In this document: piece after piece, positions 45,318 to 54,555 of the stretch
Numbering within the stretch: the first letter of the stretch is position 1
How the letters are laid out: every line of letters begins with the position of its first letter
Assembly: GCA_036961295.1 (NCBI GenBank)
Contig: JBALVX010000001.1
Span: 992,001 to 1,056,000 of the forward strand
DNA: 64,000 nt
Origin: JAGPUQ01 sp036961295
GTDB taxonomy: Bacteria; Pseudomonadota; Gammaproteobacteria; Pseudomonadales; Porticoccaceae
Direction of reading: 5' to 3'
The notes under the pieces: model-generated
What the model saw: only the letters and a program-made list of their open reading frames with translations
What the model was told of the DNA's origin: nothing
Databases searched by the model: none
Program-made: the position numbers and the translations under genes

Positions 45318-45403
45318 CGCTGTGAGCTACCTTATTTATGGATGAAAACCCTATGGATGAAACCATATGGATGAAGAATGGCGTAAATAAAAATGATTTA
45401 AGC

Positions 45404-45432
45404 AAAAAAAAGGCGCATAAATCATGCGCCTT
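45404..45432 (-). terminator. Rho-independent terminator after hupB
   Basis: Arms 45410-45418 (aaggcgcat) and 45424-45432 with a 5-nt loop. On the minus strand the stem is followed by a run of seven T's, 26 bp after the hupB stop. It is 87 bp before ppiD, which therefore likely has its own promoter or read-through. Confidence 0.8.
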
Positions 45433-45457
45433 ACCACTTCTTGAACTCAGAATCGAA

Positions 45458-45730
45458 TTAGTTAACCGAGTCTTTAAGTGTTTTACCGGCTTTGAACCCG
45501 GGTACATTTGCGGCCTTAATTTGTATCGCTTCGCCAGTGCGTGGATTGCGGCCCATACGCGCAGGGCGGTGCTTAACGGTAAAGGTTCCAAAACCAACCA
45601 ACGAGACAGAATCTCCTTTTTTCAATGATTGACCAATAGCTTCAATAGCTGATTCTAGTGCATTGCCAGCGGCAGCTTTAGAGATATCTGCGCCCTCTGC
45701 GATGGTGTCGATAAGTTCTGATTTATTCAC
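45458..45730 (-). CDS. hupB: DNA-binding protein HU-beta
   Basis: A histone-like DNA-bending protein of 90 residues, the standard HU length. Hallmarks are AAGNALESAIEAIGQSLKKGD and the DNA-contacting FTVKHRPARMGRNPRTGE loop, with the arm residues Arg and Pro present. It lies after lon and has a strong sigma-70-type promoter upstream with a long leader. Confidence 0.95.
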   Translation of the reverse strand: MNKSELIDTIAEGADISKAAAGNALESAIEAIGQSLKKGDSVSLVGFGTFTVKHRPARMGRNPRTGEAIQIKAANVPGFKAGKTLKDSVN

Positions 45731-45943
45731 TAGTAAGCCTCTTAATGTGGGTAAGTTGTTATGTAGGTGGGTTGTTGTTTTTGATTTTTGTGCTTTTGCT
45801 TAGCACTTTTCGTTAATGATGCGCGTCAAATAGGAACAACTGGTATAGAACTAACGCTCCCTGCACTCCTAAATTCCGTTTTATCCCAGCTCGATTCGCT
45901 CACGTCAATCAAGCGTCTAATCTACCGCCGCGAATCAAGATAC

Positions 45944-45972
45944 TTTATACCAATAGCTTTTTGAAGGGTCAA
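45944..45972 (-). promoter_or_regulatory. Sigma-70-type promoter of hupB
   Basis: On the minus strand TTGACC (45972-45967) is followed after 17 bp by TATAAA (45949-45944). Both boxes are close to consensus. The start would fall near 45937, giving a leader of about 207 nt to the hupB ATG. It lies 34 bp from the lon stop codon, so hupB can be expressed independently of lon. Confidence 0.7.
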
Positions 45973-46005
45973 GGAAATACTGCCCTAAGTCACTCTAGCC
46001 AGCTC

Positions 46006-48486
46006 TTAATGTGTGCCTAAACGTGACCCATCGCCCTCTGCGGAGTCCTCGGTAAGGGTTTTGTCAGCGATAGAATCTTGCGACTTCGCCGCATAGTCTT
46101 TGTCGGACAACGGAACTGGTATCCGCTCAAGCGCAATTTGCAGTACTTCATCGACCCATTTAACCGGCAGAATCTTGAGGTCTGCCTTAATGTTATCGGG
46201 AATTTCTTTTAGGTCACGCTCGTTTTCATGGGGAATAATCACCGTGGTGATCCCACCTCGATGGGCAGCGAGCAATTTTTCCTTGAGCCCGCCGATTTTC
46301 AACACCTGGCCACGCAGGGTGATTTCTCCGGTCATCGCCACGTCGGCGCGCACCGGGATTTGGGTGATTTCCGAGATAATCGCAGTGCACATGCCAACAC
46401 CGGCACTGGGCCCGTCTTTAGGCGTGGCGCCCTCGGGCACATGAATGTGTAGGTCGTGGTGCTGGTGGTAGTCTCGCGGAATCCCCAGCACTTGCGAGCG
46501 ACTACGCACCACCGTAAGCGCCGCCTGAATGGACTCTTGCATTACATCGCCCAGCGAACCCGTCTTAATAACGCTGCCCTTGCCGTGAGTCGACGAGGTT
46601 TCAATAGTCAGCAACTCACCCCCGACTGAGGTCCACGCCAAACCGGTAACTTGCCCAATACGGCTCTCTTCTTCCGCCCGACCATAATCGAACTTACGCA
46701 CGCCGAGCAATAACTCTAAGTCCTCAGCGCCAACGTGGCGTTCTAAGCTAGAATCACTGCGCACGTGCTCGGTCACAATCTTACGGCAGACTTTAGCAAT
46801 CTCGCGTTCCAAACCTCGCACACCGGCCTCGCGGGTGTAGTAGCGAACAATATCAACAACGGCATCGCGCTCAAGTGCCACTTCGCTCTCTTTCAAGCCG
46901 TTGGCCTTACGTTGCTTGGGCAACAGGTACTTTTCAGCGATATTGACCTTTTCGTCCTCGGTATAACCGGGAATACGGATAACTTCCATACGATCCAGCA
47001 AGGGACCCGGGATATTCAGCGAGTTGGAGGTACAGATAAACATCACCTCGGATAGATCGTAATCCACTTCGAGGTAGTGATCATTAAAGGAATTGTTTTG
47101 CTCGGGATCGAGCACTTCAAGTAAGGCCGAGGCCGGGTCACCGCGGTGATCCATACCCATTTTGTCGATTTCATCGAGTAAGAACAGTGGGTTTTTCACT
47201 TCGGTTTTGGCAATTTTCTGTACCAGTTTACCCGGCAAGGAACCAATATAGGTACGCCGATGGCCACGAATTTCGGCCTCGTCACGCACTCCACCCAAAG
47301 ACATACGGATAAATTTTCGACCGGTGGCCCGGGCTATGGATTCGCCCAGGGAAGTTTTACCGACTCCGGGCGGCCCCACCAAACACAACACCGGGCCTTT
47401 AAGTTTTTTGACTCGTTTCTGTACTGCTAAAAATTCCAGAATACGCTCTTTGACTTCATCAAGACCGTAGTGATCTTCGTTCAGGATGCGCTCGGCCTGG
47501 GTCAGGTCGGTTTTGACCTTGCTGCGCTTTTTCCAGGGCACGCTAACCATCCAGTCGATGTAACTGCGCAGAACTGAGGCTTCAGCAGACATCGGCGACA
47601 TCATTTTAAGTTTGCTCAGCTCGGTCTGAGTTTTTTCCAGCGCGACTTTAGGCATGCCAGCTTCATTAATTTTTTTCTCCAATTGCTCTATCTCGCCTGG
47701 AGCTTCTTCGAGTTCACCCAGCTCTTTCTGAATGGCTTTCATTTGCTCGTTCAGATAGTACTCGCGCTGGCTTTTTTCCATCTGTTTTTTAACTCGCCCG
47801 CGGACTTTTTGCTCCACCTGGAAAACTTCCAGCTCGGCTTCGAGCAAAGCCAGAAGGTGCTCTATACGCGGCTTTTCCTCGATAATTTCTAGTACGTCTT
47901 GTTTTTGTTCAAGACTCAGCACCATATGAGTCGCCATGGTATCCGCCAAACGACCGGGGTCGTCAATGCCAGCCACCGTCGTTACCACTTCCGCTGGAAT
48001 TTTCTTGTTTAAATTGACGTACTGCTCAAATTGCGTAATCAACATACGCATCATCGTATCGGCTTCGGCCGTGGGCATTTCCGCGCTATGAACACTCTCA
48101 TAGTCAGCAACAAAGTAACCGTCTTTATCGTAAATTTGCTGAATCTGGACGCGCTCAGTACCTTCAACTAATACCTTGACGGTACCGTCGGGTAATTTCA
48201 GCATTTGCAGTACTGAAGCCAGCGTTCCCAGGCGATAGACGTCATCGCTACCTGGGTCATCCAGTGCCGCGTCTTTCTGGGCTACCAGTAAAATTTGTTT
48301 TTGCTGAGACATCGCCTCGTCGAGGGCCAAAATAGATTTTTCCCGCCCAACGAACAAGGGAATCACCATCTGCGGATAAACCACCACGTCACGCAGGGGC
48401 AGCATAGGCAGCTGATGATCCTGGGTGTCCGTAAAATTATCTGCGGGTTTGTCTTCGGGTTTATCCTCGAAATCGTCCTGACTCAT
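46006..48486 (-). CDS. lon: ATP-dependent protease Lon
   Basis: A AAA+ protease of misfolded and regulatory proteins. The frame continues upstream to a TTG codon at 48525, but ATG at 48486 (MSQDDFEDK) is preferred, with GAGATGG upstream, giving 826 residues. Domains: the LAN N-terminal domain (about 20-210), a coiled-coil middle, AAA+ with Walker A GPPGVGKTSLGES near 370, and the protease domain. The catalytic pair is S694 in DGPSAG and K737 in GGLKEKLLAAHRGG. The short charged N-terminal extension is not part of the core. Confidence 0.96.
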   Translation of the reverse strand: MSQDDFEDKPEDKPADNFTDTQDHQLPMLPLRDVVVYPQMVIPLFVGREKSILALDEAMSQQKQILLVAQKDAALDDPGSDDVYRLGTLASVLQMLKLPDGTVKVLVEGTERVQIQQIYDKDGYFVADYESVHSAEMPTAEADTMMRMLITQFEQYVNLNKKIPAEVVTTVAGIDDPGRLADTMATHMVLSLEQKQDVLEIIEEKPRIEHLLALLEAELEVFQVEQKVRGRVKKQMEKSQREYYLNEQMKAIQKELGELEEAPGEIEQLEKKINEAGMPKVALEKTQTELSKLKMMSPMSAEASVLRSYIDWMVSVPWKKRSKVKTDLTQAERILNEDHYGLDEVKERILEFLAVQKRVKKLKGPVLCLVGPPGVGKTSLGESIARATGRKFIRMSLGGVRDEAEIRGHRRTYIGSLPGKLVQKIAKTEVKNPLFLLDEIDKMGMDHRGDPASALLEVLDPEQNNSFNDHYLEVDYDLSEVMFICTSNSLNIPGPLLDRMEVIRIPGYTEDEKVNIAEKYLLPKQRKANGLKESEVALERDAVVDIVRYYTREAGVRGLEREIAKVCRKIVTEHVRSDSSLERHVGAEDLELLLGVRKFDYGRAEEESRIGQVTGLAWTSVGGELLTIETSSTHGKGSVIKTGSLGDVMQESIQAALTVVRSRSQVLGIPRDYHQHHDLHIHVPEGATPKDGPSAGVGMCTAIISEITQIPVRADVAMTGEITLRGQVLKIGGLKEKLLAAHRGGITTVIIPHENERDLKEIPDNIKADLKILPVKWVDEVLQIALERIPVPLSDKDYAAKSQDSIADKTLTEDSAEGDGSRLGTH

Positions 48487-48570
48487 ATATTCACCATCTC
48501 TTTGGGCGACAAGTTGTTTAAGCAATTTGCCTTGAGCACAGCCTTAGAAAGCAGGCTGCTGATATTTCAT

Positions 48571-48598
48571 TGATGGGGCCTGACACCCGAATAACAAG
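48571..48598 (-). promoter_or_regulatory. Heat-shock (sigma-32)-like promoter of lon
   Basis: On the minus strand CTTGTTA (48598-48592) is separated by 13 bp from CCCCATCA (48578-48571). These resemble the sigma-32 boxes CTTGAAA and CCCCATnT, with two mismatches in the first. Lon is a known heat-shock protein, which supports the call. The leader to the chosen lon start is about 78 nt. Confidence 0.5.
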
Positions 48599-48622
48599 TA
48601 CAAAAAGCCACAATCAGTAAAC

Positions 48623-48648
48623 AAAAAGGAGCCCTAAGGCCCCTTTTT
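48623..48648. terminator. Rho-independent terminator after clpX
   Basis: Arms 48623-48633 and 48638-48648 form an 11-bp stem with one mismatch and a 4-nt loop, with A- and T-runs at the ends. It lies 27 bp after the clpX stop on the minus strand and before the lon promoter. Confidence 0.8.
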
Positions 48649-48674
48649 ACTACACTTTTTCTAAGCTCCCGGAA

Positions 48675-50003
48675 TCACCCGTCATCGCCCGCAACCTTAG
48701 CGGGTTCATGGTTTTCGTATACCACAAGGGGTTGAGATTCACCTTTGATGACCTGTGCATCGATCACCACTTTCTGGACATTCTCCTCGGAGGGAATATC
48801 GTACATGGTATCAAGTAGCACACTTTCCAAAATCGAGCGTAAACCCCGTGCGCCGGTTTTGCGCTCGAGGGCTTTTGCCGCAATCTCGTCGAGGGCATCC
48901 TCGCGAATATCCAGCTCCACGCCTTCCATCTCAAACAACACGCCGTACTGCTTGGTAAGCGAGTTCTTGGGTTCGGTAAGAATACTGACCAGCGCATCCT
49001 TGTCGAGCTCTTCTAAGGTAGCCACCACCGGTAGACGTCCAACAAACTCAGGAATCAGGCCGAAACGAACTAAGTCATCGGGCTCTAACTCCACCAGAGT
49101 CTCACCAATATTGCGTTCGCTTTCAGCACCGCGCACCGTGGCACTAAAACCGATGCCGCCCTTATCCGAGCGCTGCTCGATAATTTTTTCCAGACCGGAA
49201 AACGCGCCGCCACAGATAAACAATATATTCCCAGTATCCACCTGCAAAAATTCTTGCTGGGGATGCTTGCGGCCACCTTGTGGGGGCACCGAGGCTATGG
49301 TGCCTTCAATAAGTTTCAGCAGTGCTTGCTGGACACCTTCACCAGACACATCGCGGGTGATGGAGGGGTTGTCAGATTTACGAGAAATTTTGTCGATTTC
49401 ATCGATGTAGACAATCCCACGCTGGGCTTTCTCGACATCGTAATCGCACTTTTGTAGCAGTTTTTGAATGATGTTTTCAACATCTTCGCCCACATAACCG
49501 GCTTCGGTCAGCGTGGTTGCATCGGCAATGGTAAATGGTACATTCAGCAGGCGTGCCAGGGTTTCCGCTAACAAAGTTTTACCGCTGCCTGTGGGACCTA
49601 CCAGCAGGATATTACTTTTGCCGAGCTCGACCTCACTATTGGCCTTACCCTTAGCCGATTTACTCTTATCCGAGCTGGAACTGGCTTTGCTCGCACTCAT
49701 TTCAAGGCGTTTGTAGTGGTTGTACACTGCCACCGAGAGAATTTTCTTGGCGCGTTTCTGGCCAATCACATACTCGTCGAGAATAGCGTTGATTTCGTGG
49801 GGAACCGGTAGTTTTTCACCCGCTTCGCCGGAGCTAGTCTCTTGAATTTCTTCAGAAATAATATCGTTACAAAGGTCGACACACTCATCGCAAACAAACA
49901 CCGATGGGCCCGCAATTAACTTGCGAACCTCGTGTTGGCTCTTACCGCAAAATGAGCAGTAGAGTAGCTTGCCGTCGTCGTTTTCGTCGCCCTGATCGCT
50001 CAC
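48675..50003 (-). CDS. clpX: ATP-dependent Clp protease ATP-binding subunit ClpX
   Basis: A AAA+ unfoldase that feeds ClpP. The 442-residue protein has the N-terminal zinc-binding domain (CSFCGKSQHEV...CDECVDLC, about 16-43), a low-complexity linker of Ser/Lys/Ala (about 105-125), Walker A LLVGPTGSGKTLLAE near 133, Walker B IVYIDEIDKI and the IGF loop for ClpP docking (GGIGFSATV). It lies 93 bp after clpP on the minus strand and is probably co-transcribed. Confidence 0.97.
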   Translation of the reverse strand: MSDQGDENDDGKLLYCSFCGKSQHEVRKLIAGPSVFVCDECVDLCNDIISEEIQETSSGEAGEKLPVPHEINAILDEYVIGQKRAKKILSVAVYNHYKRLEMSASKASSSSDKSKSAKGKANSEVELGKSNILLVGPTGSGKTLLAETLARLLNVPFTIADATTLTEAGYVGEDVENIIQKLLQKCDYDVEKAQRGIVYIDEIDKISRKSDNPSITRDVSGEGVQQALLKLIEGTIASVPPQGGRKHPQQEFLQVDTGNILFICGGAFSGLEKIIEQRSDKGGIGFSATVRGAESERNIGETLVELEPDDLVRFGLIPEFVGRLPVVATLEELDKDALVSILTEPKNSLTKQYGVLFEMEGVELDIREDALDEIAAKALERKTGARGLRSILESVLLDTMYDIPSEENVQKVVIDAQVIKGESQPLVVYENHEPAKVAGDDG

Positions 50004-50096
50004 AGGAGTATCTCCAATTGGAAATTTAGGGATTAGCCGCTATAAAACATAGCACTAATCCACAGAATCGTAAAGTTTGGGGGGGTGTACTGTCGG

Positions 50097-50756
50097 CTAG
50101 CCGCGCTGGTCCAGTACTTCGTCCACCAGGCCGTAGGCCTTGGCTTCCTCGGCACTCAGAAAGTTGTCGCGCTCGGTATCCAGGGCGACCTTCTCCACAG
50201 TTTGACCGGTATGAAAAGCCATACGTTCATTGAGTCGCTCGCGAATATTAAGGATTTCCTGGGCGTGGATATGAATATCCGAAGCCTGGCCGTGAGCACC
50301 GCCGCTGGGCTGATGAATCATGCAGCGCGAGTTAGGCAGGGTATAGCGTTTTCCCTTGGCACCGGCCGCTAACAGAAAGGCCCCCATACTGGCAGCTTGA
50401 CCAATACACATGGTGCTAACGTCGGGCTTGATAAACTGCATGGTGTCGTAAATAGACAGCCCGGCCGTAACCGAACCACCGGGAGAATTAATGTAGAGGT
50501 GGATATCTTTTTCAGGGTTTTCTGATTCCAGAAACAAGAGCTGGGCGACCACCAAGTTCGCCATATAATCTTCCACCTGGCCCACCAGGAAAATGACGCG
50601 CTCTTTAAGCAGTCGAGAATAGATATCGAACGAGCGCTCGCCACGGGAGGTCTGCTCAATCACCATTGGCACCAGGCCGCCGGCAGCCGTGATTTCGGTA
50701 TTACTTAAAGAGTTATTCCAGGAATTGATCGGACCATTGCCCATGTCGTCGTGCAT
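50097..50756 (-). CDS. clpP: ATP-dependent Clp protease proteolytic subunit ClpP
   Basis: The serine peptidase of the ClpXP and ClpAP machines. The 219-residue protein has the catalytic triad S123 (GQAASMGAFLL), H148 (CMIHQPSGG) and D197 (LDTERDNF), with the spacing of the E. coli enzyme. A short N-terminal leader is present and is probably removed. It follows tig after 256 bp, with a hairpin in between. TATAAT at 50779-50774 (minus strand) is a candidate -10 very close to the start. Confidence 0.97.
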   Translation of the reverse strand: MHDDMGNGPINSWNNSLSNTEITAAGGLVPMVIEQTSRGERSFDIYSRLLKERVIFLVGQVEDYMANLVVAQLLFLESENPEKDIHLYINSPGGSVTAGLSIYDTMQFIKPDVSTMCIGQAASMGAFLLAAGAKGKRYTLPNSRCMIHQPSGGAHGQASDIHIHAQEILNIRERLNERMAFHTGQTVEKVALDTERDNFLSAEEAKAYGLVDEVLDQRG

Positions 50757-50911
50757 AGCGTTTTTCAGCCTCTATTATATTAAGCGTTGAATTCAAGCCA
50801 TTGTAACGACCTTACCCGGTCAGGCAAACCCAAGAGTGCGGTATCCGCTATTTTTTTTAAGCCAAGCCCAAGCTCAATACCGGGAAGGCCCTGAAACACG
50901 GTATTAAAACC

Positions 50912-50960
50912 AAAAAACCCCGGAACGGCTCATCGTGTGATGACCCTCCCCGAGGTTTTT
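50912..50960 (-). terminator. Terminator-like hairpin after tig
   Basis: An inverted repeat with arms of about 10-12 bp (around 50912-50923 and 50949-50960) with a mismatch, ending with a T-run on the plus strand and an A-run start. A second small hairpin (catcgtgtgatg) lies inside. It separates tig from clpP on the minus strand. Partial read-through is likely. Confidence 0.55.
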
Positions 50961-51012
50961 CACGCCTTAACTTTTACCTCAAACGTCATTCGGGTCCGAC
51001 GTTATCAGGAAG

Positions 51013-52359
51013 CTATCCCGCGTCTGCGCCCTCTGTATCACCGGGCTCGTCACCTGGCTTGGCATCGGGCTTGACCGCGTCTTCATAAGATTGCTCTTCT
51101 TCCTTCACGCTGGCCACCGCTGCGATGTGCTCAATGACCTGATCCTCGAGTACCGAGGACTGTACGGTATTCAACATTTGCTCATTGCTATAGTAGTACG
51201 ACACGACTTGTTCTGGCTGGTCATACGTAGCGGCAATTTCGTCAATTTGAGCCCGCACACTGTCGTCGTCTACTTTGATTTCAGCCACCTTAACGGTTTC
51301 AGCCACAATCAAACCCAGAGCTACGCGGCGCTCGGCCTGCTCAGAAAACAGTTCGTCCGGCAGTAATGAGGGGTCAAATTCTCGGCCACCGCCAAATTGC
51401 GAGACCATTTGCTCGCGCAGGGCTGCGACTTCACCGGCGACCAAAGCACTGGGCAATTCGACTTCGTGTAGCTCGATCAACTGCTCCAGCACTCGACCTT
51501 TAAATTTGGTCTTAATGGCGGTATTGAGCTCGCGAGTCATGTTTTTGCGCACTTCGTCCCGAAATGCCGGCTCGCCGCCGTCTTTAACACCAAACTGGGT
51601 AAAGAATTCGTCGTCCAATTCCGGCAAATGCCGCTGCTGAACTTCACTGACCTTGAGTTCAAACTCAACGGCAGCGCCTTGTAAATCTTCTTTGCTGTAA
51701 TCGTCGGGGAAAGTCAGCTTGGCGGTTTTTTCGTCGCCTGCGGACATACCCACCAGCGCATCTTCAAAGCCCGGGATCATCTGCCCAGAACCCAACACCA
51801 GGTTGCTGCCTTCGGCAGAGCCGCCTTCAAACGCTTCGCCGTCTTTGCGACCGACATAGTCGAAGAGGACCTGATCATCCATTGCCGCTGCACGCTCAAC
51901 CGTATTCCAGCTCACACGCTGCTCGCGCAAATTTTCGATCATGGTGTCGAGGTTTGCGTCGGTTACTTGCGCAACCGGCTTAGCCACCGAAACTTTTGAA
52001 AAATCTGCCAACTCGATTTCTGGATAGATTTCAAAGGTAGCAACGAACTCAAGATCCTGTCCCGGCTCATCCTTAGTTGGCTCAATCTTCGGCTGCCCCG
52101 CTGGGCGCACGCTCTCCTGGGTGATCGCTTCGTAAAACGAACGGCTCATGGTTTCACCAACCACTTCCTGACGCACGCCAGCACCGTAGCGCTGACGAAC
52201 CACGCGCAAGGGCACTTTGCCCTGTCGAAAACCATCAAGGCGGATAGTTTTAGCCGCCTTGTTAAGTCTTTCGTTAATTTCCTGTTCGATGGTATCTGCG
52301 GGAACGCCCACGGTCAGGCGGCGTTCCAGGCCGGAAGTGGTCTCGATGGAAACCTGCAT
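51013..52359 (-). CDS. tig: Trigger factor, ribosome-associated chaperone
   Basis: A ribosome-bound chaperone with prolyl isomerase activity. The 448-residue protein has the N-terminal ribosome-binding part (GFRQGKVPLRVVRQRYG near 41), the FKBP-type PPIase domain (about 150-245) and the C-terminal helical domain. The C-terminal end is acidic (about 430-448, DTEGADAG), which is a usual extension. It precedes clpP, as in most gammaproteobacteria. The tRNA-Leu gene is immediately upstream. Confidence 0.96.
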   Translation of the reverse strand: MQVSIETTSGLERRLTVGVPADTIEQEINERLNKAAKTIRLDGFRQGKVPLRVVRQRYGAGVRQEVVGETMSRSFYEAITQESVRPAGQPKIEPTKDEPGQDLEFVATFEIYPEIELADFSKVSVAKPVAQVTDANLDTMIENLREQRVSWNTVERAAAMDDQVLFDYVGRKDGEAFEGGSAEGSNLVLGSGQMIPGFEDALVGMSAGDEKTAKLTFPDDYSKEDLQGAAVEFELKVSEVQQRHLPELDDEFFTQFGVKDGGEPAFRDEVRKNMTRELNTAIKTKFKGRVLEQLIELHEVELPSALVAGEVAALREQMVSQFGGGREFDPSLLPDELFSEQAERRVALGLIVAETVKVAEIKVDDDSVRAQIDEIAATYDQPEQVVSYYYSNEQMLNTVQSSVLEDQVIEHIAAVASVKEEEQSYEDAVKPDAKPGDEPGDTEGADAG

Positions 52360-52429
52360 GGCTTGTCCTCGTTAATTCAGTATCACTAATGAACGCCTGT
52401 AACTTAAGTCGTAAATTACAGCATGTATT

Positions 52430-52806
<377 letters not shown>

Positions 52807-54189
52807 TCAAATACCCGGTCTGGAAATCAGCACTATTGCTGGGGCATCACTCAAATTTTCCACCATCACCTGACCAGCACCTGCGGGAATTAGCATTGCG
52901 TTTTCCGCTGCTAAGGGTCTACCCGCTAGCAACACCGAGTTGACCGCCATCGCCAGGGCATAACGCCCCTCGGTCGCCATTGACCATTGCGCACCGGGAG
53001 CAAGAGTTACCCGTTCCACCGAAAAATCGTCAAATTCTACAATCAATTCCCGACGTAAACCGGGACTGTTTTCCAACACCGCAAACTCGCTATCTACCGG
53101 GGGGGTGGTGGTCATCAAGGCGACCGCCGCCTCGGTATCCCAGTGCTGTTGAGTCAGCACTTCCTGGGCAAACGATAAAATTTTGCGCTCGTATACCGGG
53201 GTTTGAAACTCCACGGTGCGCACCCCATGCTGCAAGGAGTGTGGCAATAAGCACGGCACTTTCACCACATCGCCTACAACCAGCGGCTTTAATTGGGTAA
53301 AGCGATTCATCGCCTGCCGCAGCGCAGCTTCCCTACTCTGCAATTCAAGCGGTAAAGCCTCGCTGTCTAATCCACTACTTATCGCTCTATCTATTTCGCG
53401 ACGCACCTGTTCATAGGCGCCAGTGCTCGCGCAAAAGGCGCGGCGAAAACTCGCGTCATCGGGGTATTCCGCCTGCACCTGGGTATCAAAGCCGTAGCGA
53501 ATCGCACCGACACCCTCCGGCCACGCGGTCTTGTCCACGTGAGTGACGACATAGACTTCGCGTTTTTCTTCGTGTAACTCTAGATAGAGATCGCCGTAGA
53601 CCGGCTCGGGTAGCGGGTCGAGTATTTTTAGCAAATTAATACTCTGGCAATCCCCGCCCAGTAACGCATCTCCGGCAAGCGCCAACAGCCAGGGCAAGGG
53701 GATATTCCTGTCCTCACTACCGATACCCGACTGCCCTCGAGCTTCGATCCCGCTATACCAAAGCTCCCGCCCCCAGGGTTTGGGGATAATTACCGGGGCG
53801 AGCCGGACCGGCGTATCCAGCGCAATCACCGGCACCGAACAATGCTCCGCGAAGTCCTTGAGCAGCGCCTCGCCGCCAGGCACCGCACCGCCGACAACAT
53901 TGCTGTTCGTGCGCTCGACCTCCAACCAGCTCTCCGCAGCTGCTAGCTGATCCGTCACCACCAGGTGTGGTTGCGCCATCGCCGAGGTTTTGTACAGCAG
54001 AGTTATCAAGCGAATGTAAGGCTGCTGGGGCAGATACCACTGCCGATGATCCCAGTAAAAAGCCACCAATTCGGTGCTACACGGATCGACAGTACCAAGC
54101 ACCCGGTCTAGTACCTGACCTAGCACCCGGCCTGGCACCGCGCATTTATCGTCATTTTCTGTGAAACAATCCGTCAATTTTAGGATCAT
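52807..54189 (-). CDS. Phosphomannose isomerase-like (cupin-fold) protein
   Basis: A 460-residue protein of unknown function. The phrase VIIPKPWGRELWYSGIEARG near 131 resembles the N-terminal metal-site region of type I mannose-6-phosphate isomerases, with EVYVVTHVDKTAWPEG further on. The zinc-binding residues cannot be assigned with confidence, and the length and order differ from ManA. The N-terminus carries a Val-Leu-Gly repeat region encoded by 12-bp DNA repeats. It could act in sugar or nucleotide-sugar metabolism or be a non-enzymatic relative. It stands alone between tRNA-Leu and the lipoprotein gene. Confidence 0.5.
   Translation of the reverse strand: MILKLTDCFTENDDKCAVPGRVLGQVLDRVLGTVDPCSTELVAFYWDHRQWYLPQQPYIRLITLLYKTSAMAQPHLVVTDQLAAAESWLEVERTNSNVVGGAVPGGEALLKDFAEHCSVPVIALDTPVRLAPVIIPKPWGRELWYSGIEARGQSGIGSEDRNIPLPWLLALAGDALLGGDCQSINLLKILDPLPEPVYGDLYLELHEEKREVYVVTHVDKTAWPEGVGAIRYGFDTQVQAEYPDDASFRRAFCASTGAYEQVRREIDRAISSGLDSEALPLELQSREAALRQAMNRFTQLKPLVVGDVVKVPCLLPHSLQHGVRTVEFQTPVYERKILSFAQEVLTQQHWDTEAAVALMTTTPPVDSEFAVLENSPGLRRELIVEFDDFSVERVTLAPGAQWSMATEGRYALAMAVNSVLLAGRPLAAENAMLIPAGAGQVMVENLSDAPAIVLISRPGI
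54095..54142. repeat. 12-bp tandem repeats in the PMI-like gene
   Basis: Units at 54095, 54107, 54119 and 54131 (ccaagcacccgg, tctagtacctga, cctagcacccgg, cctggcaccgcg). On the minus strand they give a 4-residue Arg/Gly-Val-Leu-Gly-type repeat near residues 18-33. Confidence 0.75.
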
Positions 54190-54328
54190 AAAGCCAGCCC
54201 AAAGAGGAGGTCGGCAGTTTACCAGCAGAGTAAGGCTGTCGTCTCAGCTCGATTGAAAAGGCAGGGTTTTACCCAGGGCTGGGTACAGCTGCTTTATAAA
54301 CGCCCTGCGCAGGCGTGCTAAAAGAGGG

Positions 54329-54357
54329 TTGACCCAACTCGGTTTTAGTCCTTAAAT
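54329..54357 (+). promoter_or_regulatory. Sigma-70 promoter of the lipoprotein gene
   Basis: TTGACC at 54329-54334 and TTAAAT at 54352-54357, with 17 bp between. The calculated start is near 54364, inside the palindrome that follows. The spacing is ideal and the -35 is near consensus, while the -10 is weaker. Confidence 0.65.
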
Positions 54358-54358
54358 G

Positions 54359-54380
54359 GTGCACTCTGTACAGAGTGCAC
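54359..54380. promoter_or_regulatory. Perfect 22-bp palindromic operator at the transcription start
   Basis: A perfect 22-bp inverted repeat with centre CTGTACAG and arms beginning GTGCACT. It starts one base after the -10 and covers the predicted start, the classic place for a repressor. The core resembles but does not match a LexA box, which needs eight bases between CTGT and ACAG. The binding protein is unknown. Confidence 0.6.
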
Positions 54381-54555
54381 GGATACAGCTGGATTCGAGG
54401 TTACTTAGTTGCCTGGAATCCTGGTCAAAGGACTGGAATCCTGATGTAAGACTATGTTTGATTTGGCCATAGACTAACGACCATTACATATAGTGGCTAA
54501 AACGAACCTTAACTAAAGCTAATAACTATTAATCGACAAACACCGGAGTTTTATC

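Larger units (their letters stand above)
54190..54555. other. 366-bp region with an operator-controlled promoter
   Basis: It contains a sigma-70-type promoter and a perfect palindrome (54329-54380) directed towards the lipoprotein gene. A direct repeat of ctggaatcctg (near 54414 and 54435) follows. The leader to the lipoprotein start is about 190 nt. The PMI-like gene is divergent, so the same region must also carry its promoter. Confidence 0.6.

Noticed and set aside
48487..48525. TTG start for lon
   Set aside because: A weak start codon with no good ribosome-binding site. The ATG at 48486 fits the family better.
52807..54189. Calling this gene manA
   Set aside because: Only one motif resembles type I phosphomannose isomerase; zinc ligands and overall order do not clearly match.
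54359..54380. LexA (SOS) box
   Set aside because: The palindrome contains CTGTACAG but the gammaproteobacterial LexA consensus needs eight bases between CTGT and ACAG.
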